Source of the DNA: Natronorubrum tibetense GA33
GTDB taxonomy: Archaea > Halobacteriota > Halobacteria > Halobacteriales > Natrialbaceae
DNA length: 64,000 bases
Assembly (NCBI RefSeq): GCF_000383975.1
Contig: NZ_KB913017.1
Location: forward strand, 3,572,265 to 3,636,264
Direction of reading: 5' to 3'
Of the stretch, positions 25,669 to 34,032 are shown one piece after another; position 1 is the first letter of the stretch; each line of letters opens with the position of its first letter. Both the position numbers and the translations under genes were made by a program. The notes under the pieces are model-generated. The model was not told the DNA's origin. It saw only the letters and a list, made by a program, of their open reading frames with translations, and made no database searches.

Positions 25669-26487
25669 TCAGTGGTGGTCGTGTCCGCCGGTTCCGAGTC
25701 CGTCGTAGAACGGCAGTTCGGGGTGTGGAACGTGGATTCCAAAGCTCATCAGCCCGTGGGCGAACAGGACGTAGCCCAGCGCGACGAACGCGATTCCGAG
25801 CAGCCGGTGGACCCGTCGGCGGTGGGCCACGTCGACCGAGTCGATGATCGTCCCGTAGGCGAAGACGGCCGGCACCGTCCCGATCCCGAGCGCGGCGAGC
25901 GCGAGCGCCCCGCTGATCGGCGAGCCGGTCGCGAACGCGTAGAGAAAGGCCGGGTAGAGGATCGGACAGGGGAGCAGTCCGTGCACCGCGCCGAGACCGA
26001 CGATGCCGGGGCCGTTCGCGAGTCGGTCGACGCGCCCGGCGAGCCAGCCGGTGAGTCGCTCGAGCCCGGGAAACGAGATCCCGCCGGTCGTCCGCCCCAG
26101 CGCGTAGTAGACGCCCGTCGCGATGACGAACGCGCCGACGAGGAGCCCGACCGCGCCGCGGGCGACGTCGACGGCCGGCGTCAACTCGGCGGTCGTGACG
26201 AACAACAGCCCGCCGAGCGCGCCGAAAAAGGCACCCAGAAGGGTGTAGCTCGCCGTCCGCCCGAGGTTGAACAGCGCGTGCTGGCGAACCTCGTAAGTGG
26301 AGAGATGGCCCGTGCGTCCGGCGCTCGAGGCGTTCGCGGTCGTGCCGCCGTCAGTCGCGGCACCGTCCATCCGACTCGCGTAGACGGTCACGAGCGGGCC
26401 GCACATCCCGATACAGTGGGCTCCCGCGAGTAGCCCGATGAGCAAGAACAGCGCGACGTCGACGCCGAGGAACGTGAACGGGTCCAT
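25669..26487 (-). CDS. SafE/DsbD-like transmembrane protein (PF13386)
   Basis: This 272-residue protein has about six membrane helices with the motif HCIGMCGPLV near residues 25-34, whose two cysteines mark the PF13386 DsbD-like family. A second helix contains LVGAFVIATGVYYALG, and LLPCPILYP near residue 168 gives a further conserved CP pair region. The gene is 18 bases upstream of the copper ATPase and on the same strand, so they form an operon. In bacteria related proteins accompany CcoI/FixI and help copper insertion into haem-copper oxidases. The C-terminus carries a His-rich end (GGHDHH) that may bind copper. Confidence 0.88.
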   Translation of the reverse strand: MDPFTFLGVDVALFLLIGLLAGAHCIGMCGPLVTVYASRMDGAATDGGTTANASSAGRTGHLSTYEVRQHALFNLGRTASYTLLGAFFGALGGLLFVTTAELTPAVDVARGAVGLLVGAFVIATGVYYALGRTTGGISFPGLERLTGWLAGRVDRLANGPGIVGLGAVHGLLPCPILYPAFLYAFATGSPISGALALAALGIGTVPAVFAYGTIIDSVDVAHRRRVHRLLGIAFVALGYVLFAHGLMSFGIHVPHPELPFYDGLGTGGHDHH

Positions 26488-26686
26488 ATATTAATTCTCG
26501 AAGTGATCGTTGGTCGACCTAGTCAGCCAACGGTGTAGTGCGTTTCGCTCGCGGAACGGTTTTCGAGAATCGTACCTCGAAGCGCGTCGATCGTAAGGAA
26601 CGCACCGATGCGCTTGAGGGGGCCCTACGGGTCGGCCGTGCCTGCGGCGACATTCGACTGCGAGCGACGGGATTCTGAGCCCGCTA

Positions 26687-27682
26687 CTATCGCTCCCGCT
26701 CGAGCGCCGCCAGCGACTCGAGCCGATCCGCCGTCGGCGGGTGCGTCCCGAACAGCCAGCGCTGGAGGCGGTGCAGCCGCGTTCGAAGCCACCAGTACGA
26801 CGGCTCGATGTCGCCCTCGGGGCCGAGCATGACCTTCTCGAGTTCCCGCGGCTCGAGGGGCAAGATGGATAGCGAGGAGACCCCCGACACCTCGCGGAGA
26901 TCCTGCTTCGGCGTGTCGGTGATCTCCGCATCTAACCGGCGGAGCGCGCTGGCCAACGTCGCCGGCGAGCCGGTCACTTCCGCGGCGGTCCGATCGGCCG
27001 CGCGCTCTCTGACCCGGGAGAGGCGAGCCGTGATCGCGCTGCCGATGATCCAAACGACTGCCGCGACGAGCCCGATAATAGGCGCCACGAACGGAACCAC
27101 CGCGGCGACGATCGATTCCGAACTGGGCTCGTCTATCCGTTCGAGTCGCGACCCCAAGCCGTCGGCGAGCACGACGGGCAGCGAGACGACCGTCATCACC
27201 ATCGCGTCGCGGTTCTTCACGTGAGCGAGTTCGTGGGCGATCACCGCCTCGAGTTCGTCAGCGTCGAGCGCCCGGATCGTTCCGAGCGAGAGTACCAGGT
27301 GGACGTTTTCCGGCCGGAAGCCGACCGCCAGCGCCTCCGGCGCGTTCCGCTCGGAGACGGCGATCGTCGGCACGGGGACGTCCAGTTGCGCGGCGACGCG
27401 CGTCGTTACGTCGTACAGGTGCGGCGCCGACTCGCGGTCCACTGGATGGGCGTCCGAGAGTCGTTCGATCGTCTCGAGGTGTCTGTACTCGAGGTAGGCG
27501 ATCGTCAGCAGGGTGACCGTTGTGGCGACGAACGCCCCGTGCGCCGCGGGTCGAATACCAAACACCACGAGCATGCCGTAGAAGACGACCCATACGCCCG
27601 CGAGCAGACCGATCGTGACGAGTACGAGTGCGAGGACGGCGGCAACCATGCCGACGTAGAGGCGGATCGATGGGGAGGGCAT
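26687..27682 (-). CDS. htpX: HtpX-like M48 zinc metalloprotease
   Basis: This 331-residue membrane protease has two N-terminal membrane helices (about residues 6-60), then the M48 domain with the zinc motif HELAH at 150-154, followed by further membrane segments near 165-225 and a conserved RERAADRTAAE helix that holds the third ligand. HtpX-type proteases degrade misfolded membrane proteins in the cytoplasmic membrane. All catalytic residues are present. ATG at MPSPSIRLY was chosen; nine codons more are open upstream. The gene is monocistronic, with about 200 bases of apparently empty DNA on each side. Confidence 0.93.
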   Translation of the reverse strand: MPSPSIRLYVGMVAAVLALVLVTIGLLAGVWVVFYGMLVVFGIRPAAHGAFVATTVTLLTIAYLEYRHLETIERLSDAHPVDRESAPHLYDVTTRVAAQLDVPVPTIAVSERNAPEALAVGFRPENVHLVLSLGTIRALDADELEAVIAHELAHVKNRDAMVMTVVSLPVVLADGLGSRLERIDEPSSESIVAAVVPFVAPIIGLVAAVVWIIGSAITARLSRVRERAADRTAAEVTGSPATLASALRRLDAEITDTPKQDLREVSGVSSLSILPLEPRELEKVMLGPEGDIEPSYWWLRTRLHRLQRWLFGTHPPTADRLESLAALERER

Positions 27683-27864
27683 CGTCACACCATTCGGATA
27701 ACGGGTCAAAAATATTGACTAAACATGGCGGCAGCGAGACGACGCAGGAGGACGTGTTCAGGGCAGGCGGAGGCGTGCACTCACCGCGAGCGACCGAAGG
27801 AGCGAGCGGGCCGACGACCGGCCCGCAGGGGAGGGAAGAGTGCTTTTTCTCAACGTTTTGCCGA

Positions 27865-27887
27865 GTGCGGTCGCGGAGCGACCGCAC
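27865..27887 (-). terminator. Perfect hairpin downstream of HMG-CoA synthase
   Basis: A 10-bp perfect stem (GTGCGGTCGC with complementary arm) and a 3-base loop lie 17 bases after the HMG-CoA synthase stop. Outer flanks ttttgc (27856-27861) and gcaaaa (27893-27898) extend the pairing. It may end the minus-strand transcript or protect its 3' end. Confidence 0.5.
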
Positions 27888-27903
27888 GCAGAGCAAAAGG
27901 TTG

Positions 27904-29241
27904 CTATTCGACGTACCGGTACTTCCGCTCGCCCATTCGCCCCCAGCCGTCGAAGACGAACTCCGACTCGGGAGCCGTGAACTCCTCGACGTCGACGTCC
28001 ATGTCGTGATTGTGGACGTCGTGGATCTCTTCGTAATCGTCCCAACTCATGTCGTAGCGGGCGTCGAGCTGTTCGTCGATGTTTAGCGCCTCGATTTCGT
28101 CCTTCCAGCCGTCCTGGATCGTCTCCGCGTGGCCCTCCGCCTGCGCGCCGGAGCCGTAGGAGCCGACGAGGAGCTTGCTCCCCGCGAGGTCGAGGTCGTT
28201 CTCGAGGCCGTGTTTCAGCGCGCTCACGCGGGCGACGTGGACGGAGCCGGTGTACCAGTTGCCGACCTCCCGAGAGAGGGTGAGGGTCGGATCGATCGTC
28301 GCCTCGTACCACTCCTGGTAGGTCTCGGTGTCCTTGAGGGCATCCATATACTCCCGCAGCGCGTCGTGGAACGCCTCGTCGTCGTCGAACGCTTCGGCGC
28401 GGGGCTGGCGACCGATCTCCTCGGCCAGCTCATCTTCGATGCTAGTGTCGCGAATCATATGCCGGTAGACCAGCATTCCGGCCTTGCGGACCATCCCCGG
28501 GAACGGGGTGTGGAACGGGATGTAGGCGAACTGATCGGGATGGGTTTCGCCGGCGACGCTCTCGAAGTCCTCGAGCGCCTCGCGCATGCGGGCGAGGTAC
28601 ACCTGCACGGAGCGTTTGCCGTCGACGGACGGGAACTGCTGGTTTGGTTTGAGGAAATCCGTCTCGTCGGCCGAGCCGTAGCCCTGCTCGGTCGAGAGTT
28701 CGACCAGATCGGGGTCCTCGCTGATGAGCATCGCGACGGCACCCGCACCCTGGGTCGCCTCGCCGGCGTCGCCGCGGGCGTACAGCGCCGTGTCGGTCGC
28801 AATCACCAGCGCCGAACGACCGCGATTTCGGCCGGCCTGGATCCAGTTGAACGCGTCGTCGAGACTCTGGGTGCCCGCGATACAGGCGAACTTTCGTTCG
28901 CCCTTGTTCGCGTGGTGGAAGTCATCGCCGTAGACCTGCTCGAGACAGCCAGCGACGTACGTCGAAACCGGCTTCGAGTTGTCGAACGCGCTCTCGGTCG
29001 CGACATCGATTCGACCGATATCGTCGGGCTCGAGGCCCTTGCGTTCCATCAGCCGGTGGGCGGCGTTTGCCCCCATCGTGACGATGTCTTCGTAGCTGTC
29101 GGGGAACGAGCTTGCGTTGAGACCGAGTCCCTTCGTGTACTTCTCGGGGTCCTCGCCCTTCTCGGGCGCGAACGTCCCGGGTAAGTCGAGTTTGAGATTC
29201 CCGGTCCAGATTTCGATGGCGTCGATACCGACTGCAGTCAT
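27904..29241 (-). CDS. Hydroxymethylglutaryl-CoA synthase
   Basis: This 445-residue enzyme condenses acetyl-CoA with acetoacetyl-CoA to HMG-CoA, the entry to the mevalonate route for archaeal isoprenoid lipids. Catalytic Glu83 is in VATESAFDNSKP and the nucleophile Cys120 in KFACIAGTQS. A histidine-containing segment near residues 230-240 (IPFHTPFPGM) and the GSYGSGAQAE segment near 385 match the family. The length, and insertions rich in Asp/Glu, fit the haloarchaeal form. ATG at MTAVGIDAIEIW was chosen because the frame upstream loses similarity. It is monocistronic and ends at a strong hairpin. Confidence 0.96.
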   Translation of the reverse strand: MTAVGIDAIEIWTGNLKLDLPGTFAPEKGEDPEKYTKGLGLNASSFPDSYEDIVTMGANAAHRLMERKGLEPDDIGRIDVATESAFDNSKPVSTYVAGCLEQVYGDDFHHANKGERKFACIAGTQSLDDAFNWIQAGRNRGRSALVIATDTALYARGDAGEATQGAGAVAMLISEDPDLVELSTEQGYGSADETDFLKPNQQFPSVDGKRSVQVYLARMREALEDFESVAGETHPDQFAYIPFHTPFPGMVRKAGMLVYRHMIRDTSIEDELAEEIGRQPRAEAFDDDEAFHDALREYMDALKDTETYQEWYEATIDPTLTLSREVGNWYTGSVHVARVSALKHGLENDLDLAGSKLLVGSYGSGAQAEGHAETIQDGWKDEIEALNIDEQLDARYDMSWDDYEEIHDVHNHDMDVDVEEFTAPESEFVFDGWGRMGERKYRYVE

Positions 29242-29341
29242 GCATCGAGAATGTGGGCCGAGATACAAGATATTGTCGTTCGATGTTTCGACGTCTGTCG
29301 AACCCGCCACCGCGGTCCGCGAACGGTTCGTACAGATCCGA

Positions 29342-29719
29342 TTAGCCGGCGTACTCGAGCGTCTCCGTTCGGGTGGCCTCGCTTTCGCCGTCCCAGACGG
29401 TGACGGCGACCGTGTACGTCTGTGCATTGGGATTTCCAGTGTCCCTGAGTTCGGTCTCCCCGCTCGCGGTCGTCCCGGAAACGTCGACGCTGAGCGTCTC
29501 CGGTTCGGCATCGATAGTGATTGCCTCGCTGTCCGACGGGGCGCTGAGCCACTCGCTGGCAGTCACTGTAATCGTCCGATCACCTGCATCACCGGGAGTA
29601 GTCCCCCAGGCGAGCGTCACTTCGCCGTCCTCGTCGACGGCCACCTCATCGACGACAGTGGCGTTGACCTCGAGTGAGACATCCGCTCCCAACGTATCAA
29701 ACCCGTGAATGGTCTCCAT
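29342..29719 (-). CDS. Hypothetical protein, possible beta-sandwich domain
   Basis: This 125-residue protein has alternating hydrophobic residues typical of a beta-sandwich: VTLAWGTTPGDAGDRTITVTAS near the middle and YTVAVTVWDGESEATRTETL at the end. That resembles Ig-like or CARDB-type extracellular modules, but no signal peptide or lipobox precedes it, so if it is exported the signal is missing. The first ATG in the halophilic part was used. I do not recognise a family; no enzyme motif is present. It lies between HMG-CoA synthase and a divergent membrane protein gene. Confidence 0.6.
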   Translation of the reverse strand: METIHGFDTLGADVSLEVNATVVDEVAVDEDGEVTLAWGTTPGDAGDRTITVTASEWLSAPSDSEAITIDAEPETLSVDVSGTTASGETELRDTGNPNAQTYTVAVTVWDGESEATRTETLEYAG

Positions 29720-29865
29720 AGCGTAACCGTGTACTGGCCGCCACACGACGTGTCGCGTGCGAGCCAGCTACCGTTGGCGGCGTCTCCGTCGCCGAATCAT
29801 CGAGCGAGCGACACGCGCCGAAGGCAGTGGCTTACTATGTGCTGGCTCGGGCTACCAGCAGTCGA

Positions 29866-30621
29866 ATGAGACCCGCGGAAGAGCGGTTCACGAGGCACCT
29901 GGTCGAGGGCGAATCGGTGCAACAGCTCGCTTCCGGGACGCTGCTCGAGGATGCCGTTCGGGGCACCGCAGCGGTCGGTGCGACCGACCGACGGATACTG
30001 TGCGTTTCGAAGACGGGTGAGTTCGTCGACGTCAGCTACGACTACATCTGTTCGATCGAAAGCCAACGGCGAACCAGAACGGAGTATCGGTCCAGTGATG
30101 AGAACGACCGGCTGCTCCCCCTTCTGGGCGGACTCCTCGGTGTGGGCGTACTCGCCGTCATCGTCGCCGCCAACGTCCCTCTCGATGCGTTCGGCGCTTC
30201 TTTTACGGTCGGTCTCGCGGCCGCGACGGTCGTCGTCGCGAGCGCCGTCGAATACGTCCGCGTACAATCCTCCATCAGCCGAGCGTACGCGCCGGTGTTC
30301 GTCGGTGCCGGCGTACTCACACTCCTCGCGCTCGTCGGTGTCGCACTCTTCGCACCGAGCGTGTACGTTCCGCTGTATCTGCTCGTGACGCTCGGCGGGG
30401 GCGGGCTGGTGGCCTACGCCGCCCGTCACCGGGAGCACCTCAGCGGTCCTGGGCTCGAGCGCCATCCCGAGACCCACCTCAGCATCAACACGATCGACGG
30501 CGAGACGATACGGATCGCAATCGACGCGGAGACCGATTTCGACCGCGAGCTCAGCGCGTGCGTCCACCGGTACGAGGATTCGATCGTCGATCGAGCCGTC
30601 GCTGGAACGGTAATAGAGTGA
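29866..30621 (+). CDS. Membrane protein of unknown function with PH-like flanks
   Basis: This 251-residue protein has an N-terminal soluble part containing ATDRRILCVSK and VDVSYDYICSIESQR, a pattern seen in small bacterial PH-like domains, then about four membrane helices between residues 80 and 185, and a C-terminal soluble part with HLSINTIDGETIRIAID. Such proteins may sit at the membrane with a regulatory domain in the cytoplasm. The ATG at MRPAEER is preferred to a GTG 39 bases upstream, because PH-like sequence begins soon after. The function is unknown. It is transcribed toward the BCCT gene. Confidence 0.72.
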   Translation: MRPAEERFTRHLVEGESVQQLASGTLLEDAVRGTAAVGATDRRILCVSKTGEFVDVSYDYICSIESQRRTRTEYRSSDENDRLLPLLGGLLGVGVLAVIVAANVPLDAFGASFTVGLAAATVVVASAVEYVRVQSSISRAYAPVFVGAGVLTLLALVGVALFAPSVYVPLYLLVTLGGGGLVAYAARHREHLSGPGLERHPETHLSINTIDGETIRIAIDAETDFDRELSACVHRYEDSIVDRAVAGTVIE

Positions 30622-30790
30622 GTCCAATTTGGGATTCGGCACCGTCGAGAGCCCGGAATGCGCCGCCAGAACGGGTGGCGGTAGCTATGGCTTACAGCGC
30701 TGACGTGTGTTCGCCCTCGAGATAGTCGGCGATTACGGACCGACCGAGAGGGGGCGAGCGATGCTCGGCTGCCGGTAACGTCCTCGGCGG

Positions 30791-32431
30791 TCAGTCGCTG
30801 TCGCTCTCCACAGTGGGTTCGGAGTCGCTCGAGGCCATCTCGCCGGAGCTCGGAACGTCGACTTCGTCCTCGTCGCGCAGGAACAACGACCGCTGGGTGC
30901 CGAACGCGAGCGCCATCGAGGCGACGGCGATCAGGGTGATGACGGAGAACGGACCACCGGTGATGATCGCGGCTGCCTGCAGCGCTTCGACGCCGCCGGT
31001 AACGATCAGCAGGGAGGCGAGGGCACCGATGAGAAAGCCCCAGATGACGCGGTTGACCGTCGACGGTCGCTGTGCGCCGCCCGTCGTGAGCATTCCGAGC
31101 GCGAGCGTCGACGAGTCCGCGGACGTGATGAGAAACAGCAACACGAGCAGGAGGAACAGCGCGGTCAACAGCCACCCGAGCGGCAGGGCCTCGAAGAGCG
31201 GATAGCCGGCACCGGCTTCGTCGAACGTCGCGATCGCCGAGATGACGTCGGCCTGGCCGTCGTTCTGCAGGTAGATCGCCGTCCCACCCATCGTCGCGAA
31301 CCACGGGATCGTGATGCCCGTCGACGCGAGGACGCCGGTGACGGCGACCTGCCGGACGGTTCGGCCCCGCGAGATTCGGGCGATAAACAGCCCGACGAAC
31401 GGCGTCCACGAGAACCACCAGGCCCAGTAGAAGATCGTCCAATCGCCGACCCAGCCAGAGACGCCGCCGTTCCCCGTCTGGGCGGTGCCGGTGTAGAAAC
31501 TCATCTGGATGAACTGGCTGATGTAGGTGCCGAGCGCTTCGGTGCCGATCGCCGTGATGTAGTTCGTCGGCCCGAGCAGGAACGTCACGACCGTCAGCAG
31601 TCCGAACAGTGAGAGATTGACGTACGAAATCCGGCGAATACCCTTCTGCACCCCGAGTGCGACGGATGCCGTGAACGCGACGGTCATCCCGGTGATGATG
31701 AGAACCGTCCCCAGATCACCGACGGAAACGCCTGTGGTCCACTCGATGCCGACCAGGAACTGACTGCCGACCAGTCCGAGGGTCGTGGCGACCCCGCCGA
31801 TCGTCGCAAACACCGCCAGAATGTCGACGGCTTTCGCGAGCGGCCCGTCGAGGTTGTCGATCCCGATCCACGGCGCGAGCACCGTCGAGATCCGCATCGG
31901 TGCGTCGTACTTGTACGCGCAGTAGGCGATCGGCAGGGCGACGACGACGTACGCCGTCCACGCCGAGACGCCCCAGTGGAAGAACGTATACTGGATCGCC
32001 CCGACGGCAGCCTCGGAGGACTGCGGATCCGCACCGATAAACGGCGAGACGTCGTCGTAGTGCGAAACCGCTTCCGCCGGCCCCCAGAAGACGATGCCGG
32101 CGGCGATCCCGGCCGAGTACAACATGGCGAAGTACGAGAGGAAGGCGAACTCCGGCTCTTCGTCCTCCTCACCGAGTTTGATGTTTCCCCAGGGGCCGAA
32201 GATGAGGAAGATGACGAACGCGACGAGAAAGAACATCACGATCAGATACCACCAGCCGAACCCGGTCCAGATGACCTGGTTCGCGCTGTCCATGTACCCC
32301 GTCGCCGCGTCCGGCGCGACGACGAACGCGATCACCGCAGCCACTGCGATCGTAAACCCGACGCCGAACACGACGGTGTCGAGTTCCTCGAAGAAGCCAT
32401 CCGCTGGACGTTGTCGATCTGAGTCAGTCAT
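30791..32431 (-). CDS. BCCT family compatible-solute transporter
   Basis: This 546-residue, twelve-helix transporter belongs to the betaine/choline/carnitine family, which brings in glycine betaine or choline as osmoprotectants. The family signature around residues 328-345 reads GDWTIFYWAWWFSWTPFVG, including the Trp-box that binds the quaternary amine. Both termini are acidic and cytoplasmic; the C-terminal tail contains DEDEVDVPSS, and its length allows an osmosensory role. Na+ or H+ coupling cannot be decided from the sequence. It is monocistronic; the 300 bases upstream hold no gene. Confidence 0.95.
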   Translation of the reverse strand: MTDSDRQRPADGFFEELDTVVFGVGFTIAVAAVIAFVVAPDAATGYMDSANQVIWTGFGWWYLIVMFFLVAFVIFLIFGPWGNIKLGEEDEEPEFAFLSYFAMLYSAGIAAGIVFWGPAEAVSHYDDVSPFIGADPQSSEAAVGAIQYTFFHWGVSAWTAYVVVALPIAYCAYKYDAPMRISTVLAPWIGIDNLDGPLAKAVDILAVFATIGGVATTLGLVGSQFLVGIEWTTGVSVGDLGTVLIITGMTVAFTASVALGVQKGIRRISYVNLSLFGLLTVVTFLLGPTNYITAIGTEALGTYISQFIQMSFYTGTAQTGNGGVSGWVGDWTIFYWAWWFSWTPFVGLFIARISRGRTVRQVAVTGVLASTGITIPWFATMGGTAIYLQNDGQADVISAIATFDEAGAGYPLFEALPLGWLLTALFLLLVLLFLITSADSSTLALGMLTTGGAQRPSTVNRVIWGFLIGALASLLIVTGGVEALQAAAIITGGPFSVITLIAVASMALAFGTQRSLFLRDEDEVDVPSSGEMASSDSEPTVESDSD

Positions 32432-32734
32432 TGGGTAGCGGGAGTGTGACGTCGCTGTGCGTGTTGGACGGGTCGATTAGCGAGCGTCTCGAGTAATCGA
32501 AGACCGAGTACCGATAAGTGCGCTGGGCTTGCACCGACGAGCCGATATCAGTGTCGTGAATTGATTTCGGGGGTTCAGACCACGGAGGCAGTGTAGACGA
32601 GTTCCATCGGTCAGGACGGCCAGCACGATGGGGGCCGAACGAGACTCTGGTCGGTCCGCACGCTATCTGCCGATATCGAACGCATTAGGGAGAGCAGTCG
32701 CGTTTCGGAACGCTACTCGAATTTGCGCCGGCGC
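32432..32734. other. Intergenic region upstream of the BCCT gene
   Basis: These 303 bases hold no frame with halophilic composition. They contain the promoter of the minus-strand BCCT gene and the end of the next minus-strand gene. No convincing TATA box or repeat could be assigned. Confidence 0.6.
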
Positions 32735-33319
32735 TCAGTCGCTGATAAACTTGTTGTCCCGCCAGTTGACGCCGCTCTGGCCCGAGGCGTTCTCCCCGGG
32801 GCCTTCGACGACTTCGATGTCGGCCGGGCGGGGTTCGCCCTCGACGATTCGGGTCGCCTCGAGGTCGCCGTCGCGCTCCGAGATCGCGGTCAGCGTCCCC
32901 TTCTCTGCGGCCTCGGCGATCCCGCAGAGGACGAGGAACATCTGGTACTGCAACAGCGAGTTCTGGAGAACCGTCTCGCGGTCGCCCTTGAACGCCGCGA
33001 ACTCGACGAGTTCGGACTCGATCTCCTCTTCTTCCTCCTCGTCCCAGCTAAAGGACTTCTGTCGTCGTTCGTCCGGATCTTCCTCGTAAACCCGGTTTTC
33101 GGTGACGCTGGCTTTTAACTGGGCTGTCGGGGTGTACTTGCTGACGGACTCGTCCTCGGCGACGGCCTTGAGAATGAGCGTGTTGTTTCGCCGCGTTATC
33201 TCCACGTCGGTGACGCCGTCCGGATACGTGGCCTCGTCGATGTGTTCGCGAAGCTCTTCGAGGGGCAGTTCGAGGGTCGAGTGCAGCCGATATACGTGTC
33301 TGGATTCCTCTGTTGACAT
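32735..33319 (-). CDS. Conserved haloarchaeal protein of unknown function
   Basis: This 194-residue soluble protein is acidic and has no membrane segment or signal. It begins MSTEESRHVYRLHSTLELP, followed by two beta strands (TDVEITRRNNTLILKAVAED), a highly acidic run of Asp and Glu near residue 93-101, and a helix LLQYQMFLVLCGIAEAAEKG. The C-terminus WRDNKFISD is short and exposed. The pattern suggests a conserved small alpha/beta protein of haloarchaea, but I do not know its function. The gene has its own promoter upstream of the start and is followed by a glutaredoxin gene further upstream on the same strand. Confidence 0.75.
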   Translation of the reverse strand: MSTEESRHVYRLHSTLELPLEELREHIDEATYPDGVTDVEITRRNNTLILKAVAEDESVSKYTPTAQLKASVTENRVYEEDPDERRQKSFSWDEEEEEEIESELVEFAAFKGDRETVLQNSLLQYQMFLVLCGIAEAAEKGTLTAISERDGDLEATRIVEGEPRPADIEVVEGPGENASGQSGVNWRDNKFISD

Positions 33320-33440
33320 AGTGGGATGGTCTGCGGCGATAGTCGCTGGTGGCTAGTACGGGTGCGTGACTTATATGACCTGCTATTGAATACGTGGTCG
33401 ATTCGGCCGGATGAATTTAATCGGCAGTTCCCCGCTTGGA

Positions 33441-33794
33441 TTACGCCGTCTCGAGCGTCTCGGCCAGTTCGCCGCGTTCGTCGAGTTCCTCGAGCACGTC
33501 CGAGCCGCCGACGAACTCGCCGTCGACGAACGTCTGGGGGATCGTCTCCCAGCCGCTGTGACGGTTGAGGGCGGTGCGGTACTCGTCGAGCGAGTCGAGG
33601 ACGTCGACGACTTCGACCTCGTCGCGGTGCTGGGAGATGAGTCCGAGCGCCTTGCGGGAGTAGCCACACTGGGGCATCAGCTCGGTCCCCTTCATGAAGA
33701 GGACAACCTCGTTGTCGGCGATGAGTTCGTCGACCTGTTCGTCGACTTCGTCCTGATCGAGACCTTGATTCGGTGGGAAGTCCATACTCGACAT
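33441..33794 (-). CDS. Monothiol glutaredoxin
   Basis: This 117-residue protein is a Grx4-like monothiol glutaredoxin with the active motif CGYS (Cys43). It has the GSH-contact segment TIPQTFVDGEFVGGSDVLEEL near residues 85-105 with the conserved WETIPQ and GG. The family carries Fe-S clusters and delivers them to target proteins. The N-terminal 18 residues are acidic and probably unstructured; a second ATG three codons inside is possible. Haloarchaea use gamma-glutamylcysteine rather than glutathione, so this would be the natural thiol partner. Confidence 0.9.
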   Translation of the reverse strand: MSSMDFPPNQGLDQDEVDEQVDELIADNEVVLFMKGTELMPQCGYSRKALGLISQHRDEVEVVDVLDSLDEYRTALNRHSGWETIPQTFVDGEFVGGSDVLEELDERGELAETLETA

Positions 33795-34032
33795 ATGTCG
33801 GCGAAGGGGGATAGACCTTGCGTCATCACCGCTGGACGACCGGTGGCACGGACGAAACGACCCCGACTCATACGGTTTGCTGTACCGATGTACCGGTAGG
33901 ACTGCAGGACGGACCGCAGCCCCATCGGAACTGACTCACAGCAGATATAGTAACAACTGAAACGATTTACACACTGATTGTACAGCTGTCGTGCGATCAG
34001 GTGTGCAGTGACGTTCAGTGGCTACTATAGTA

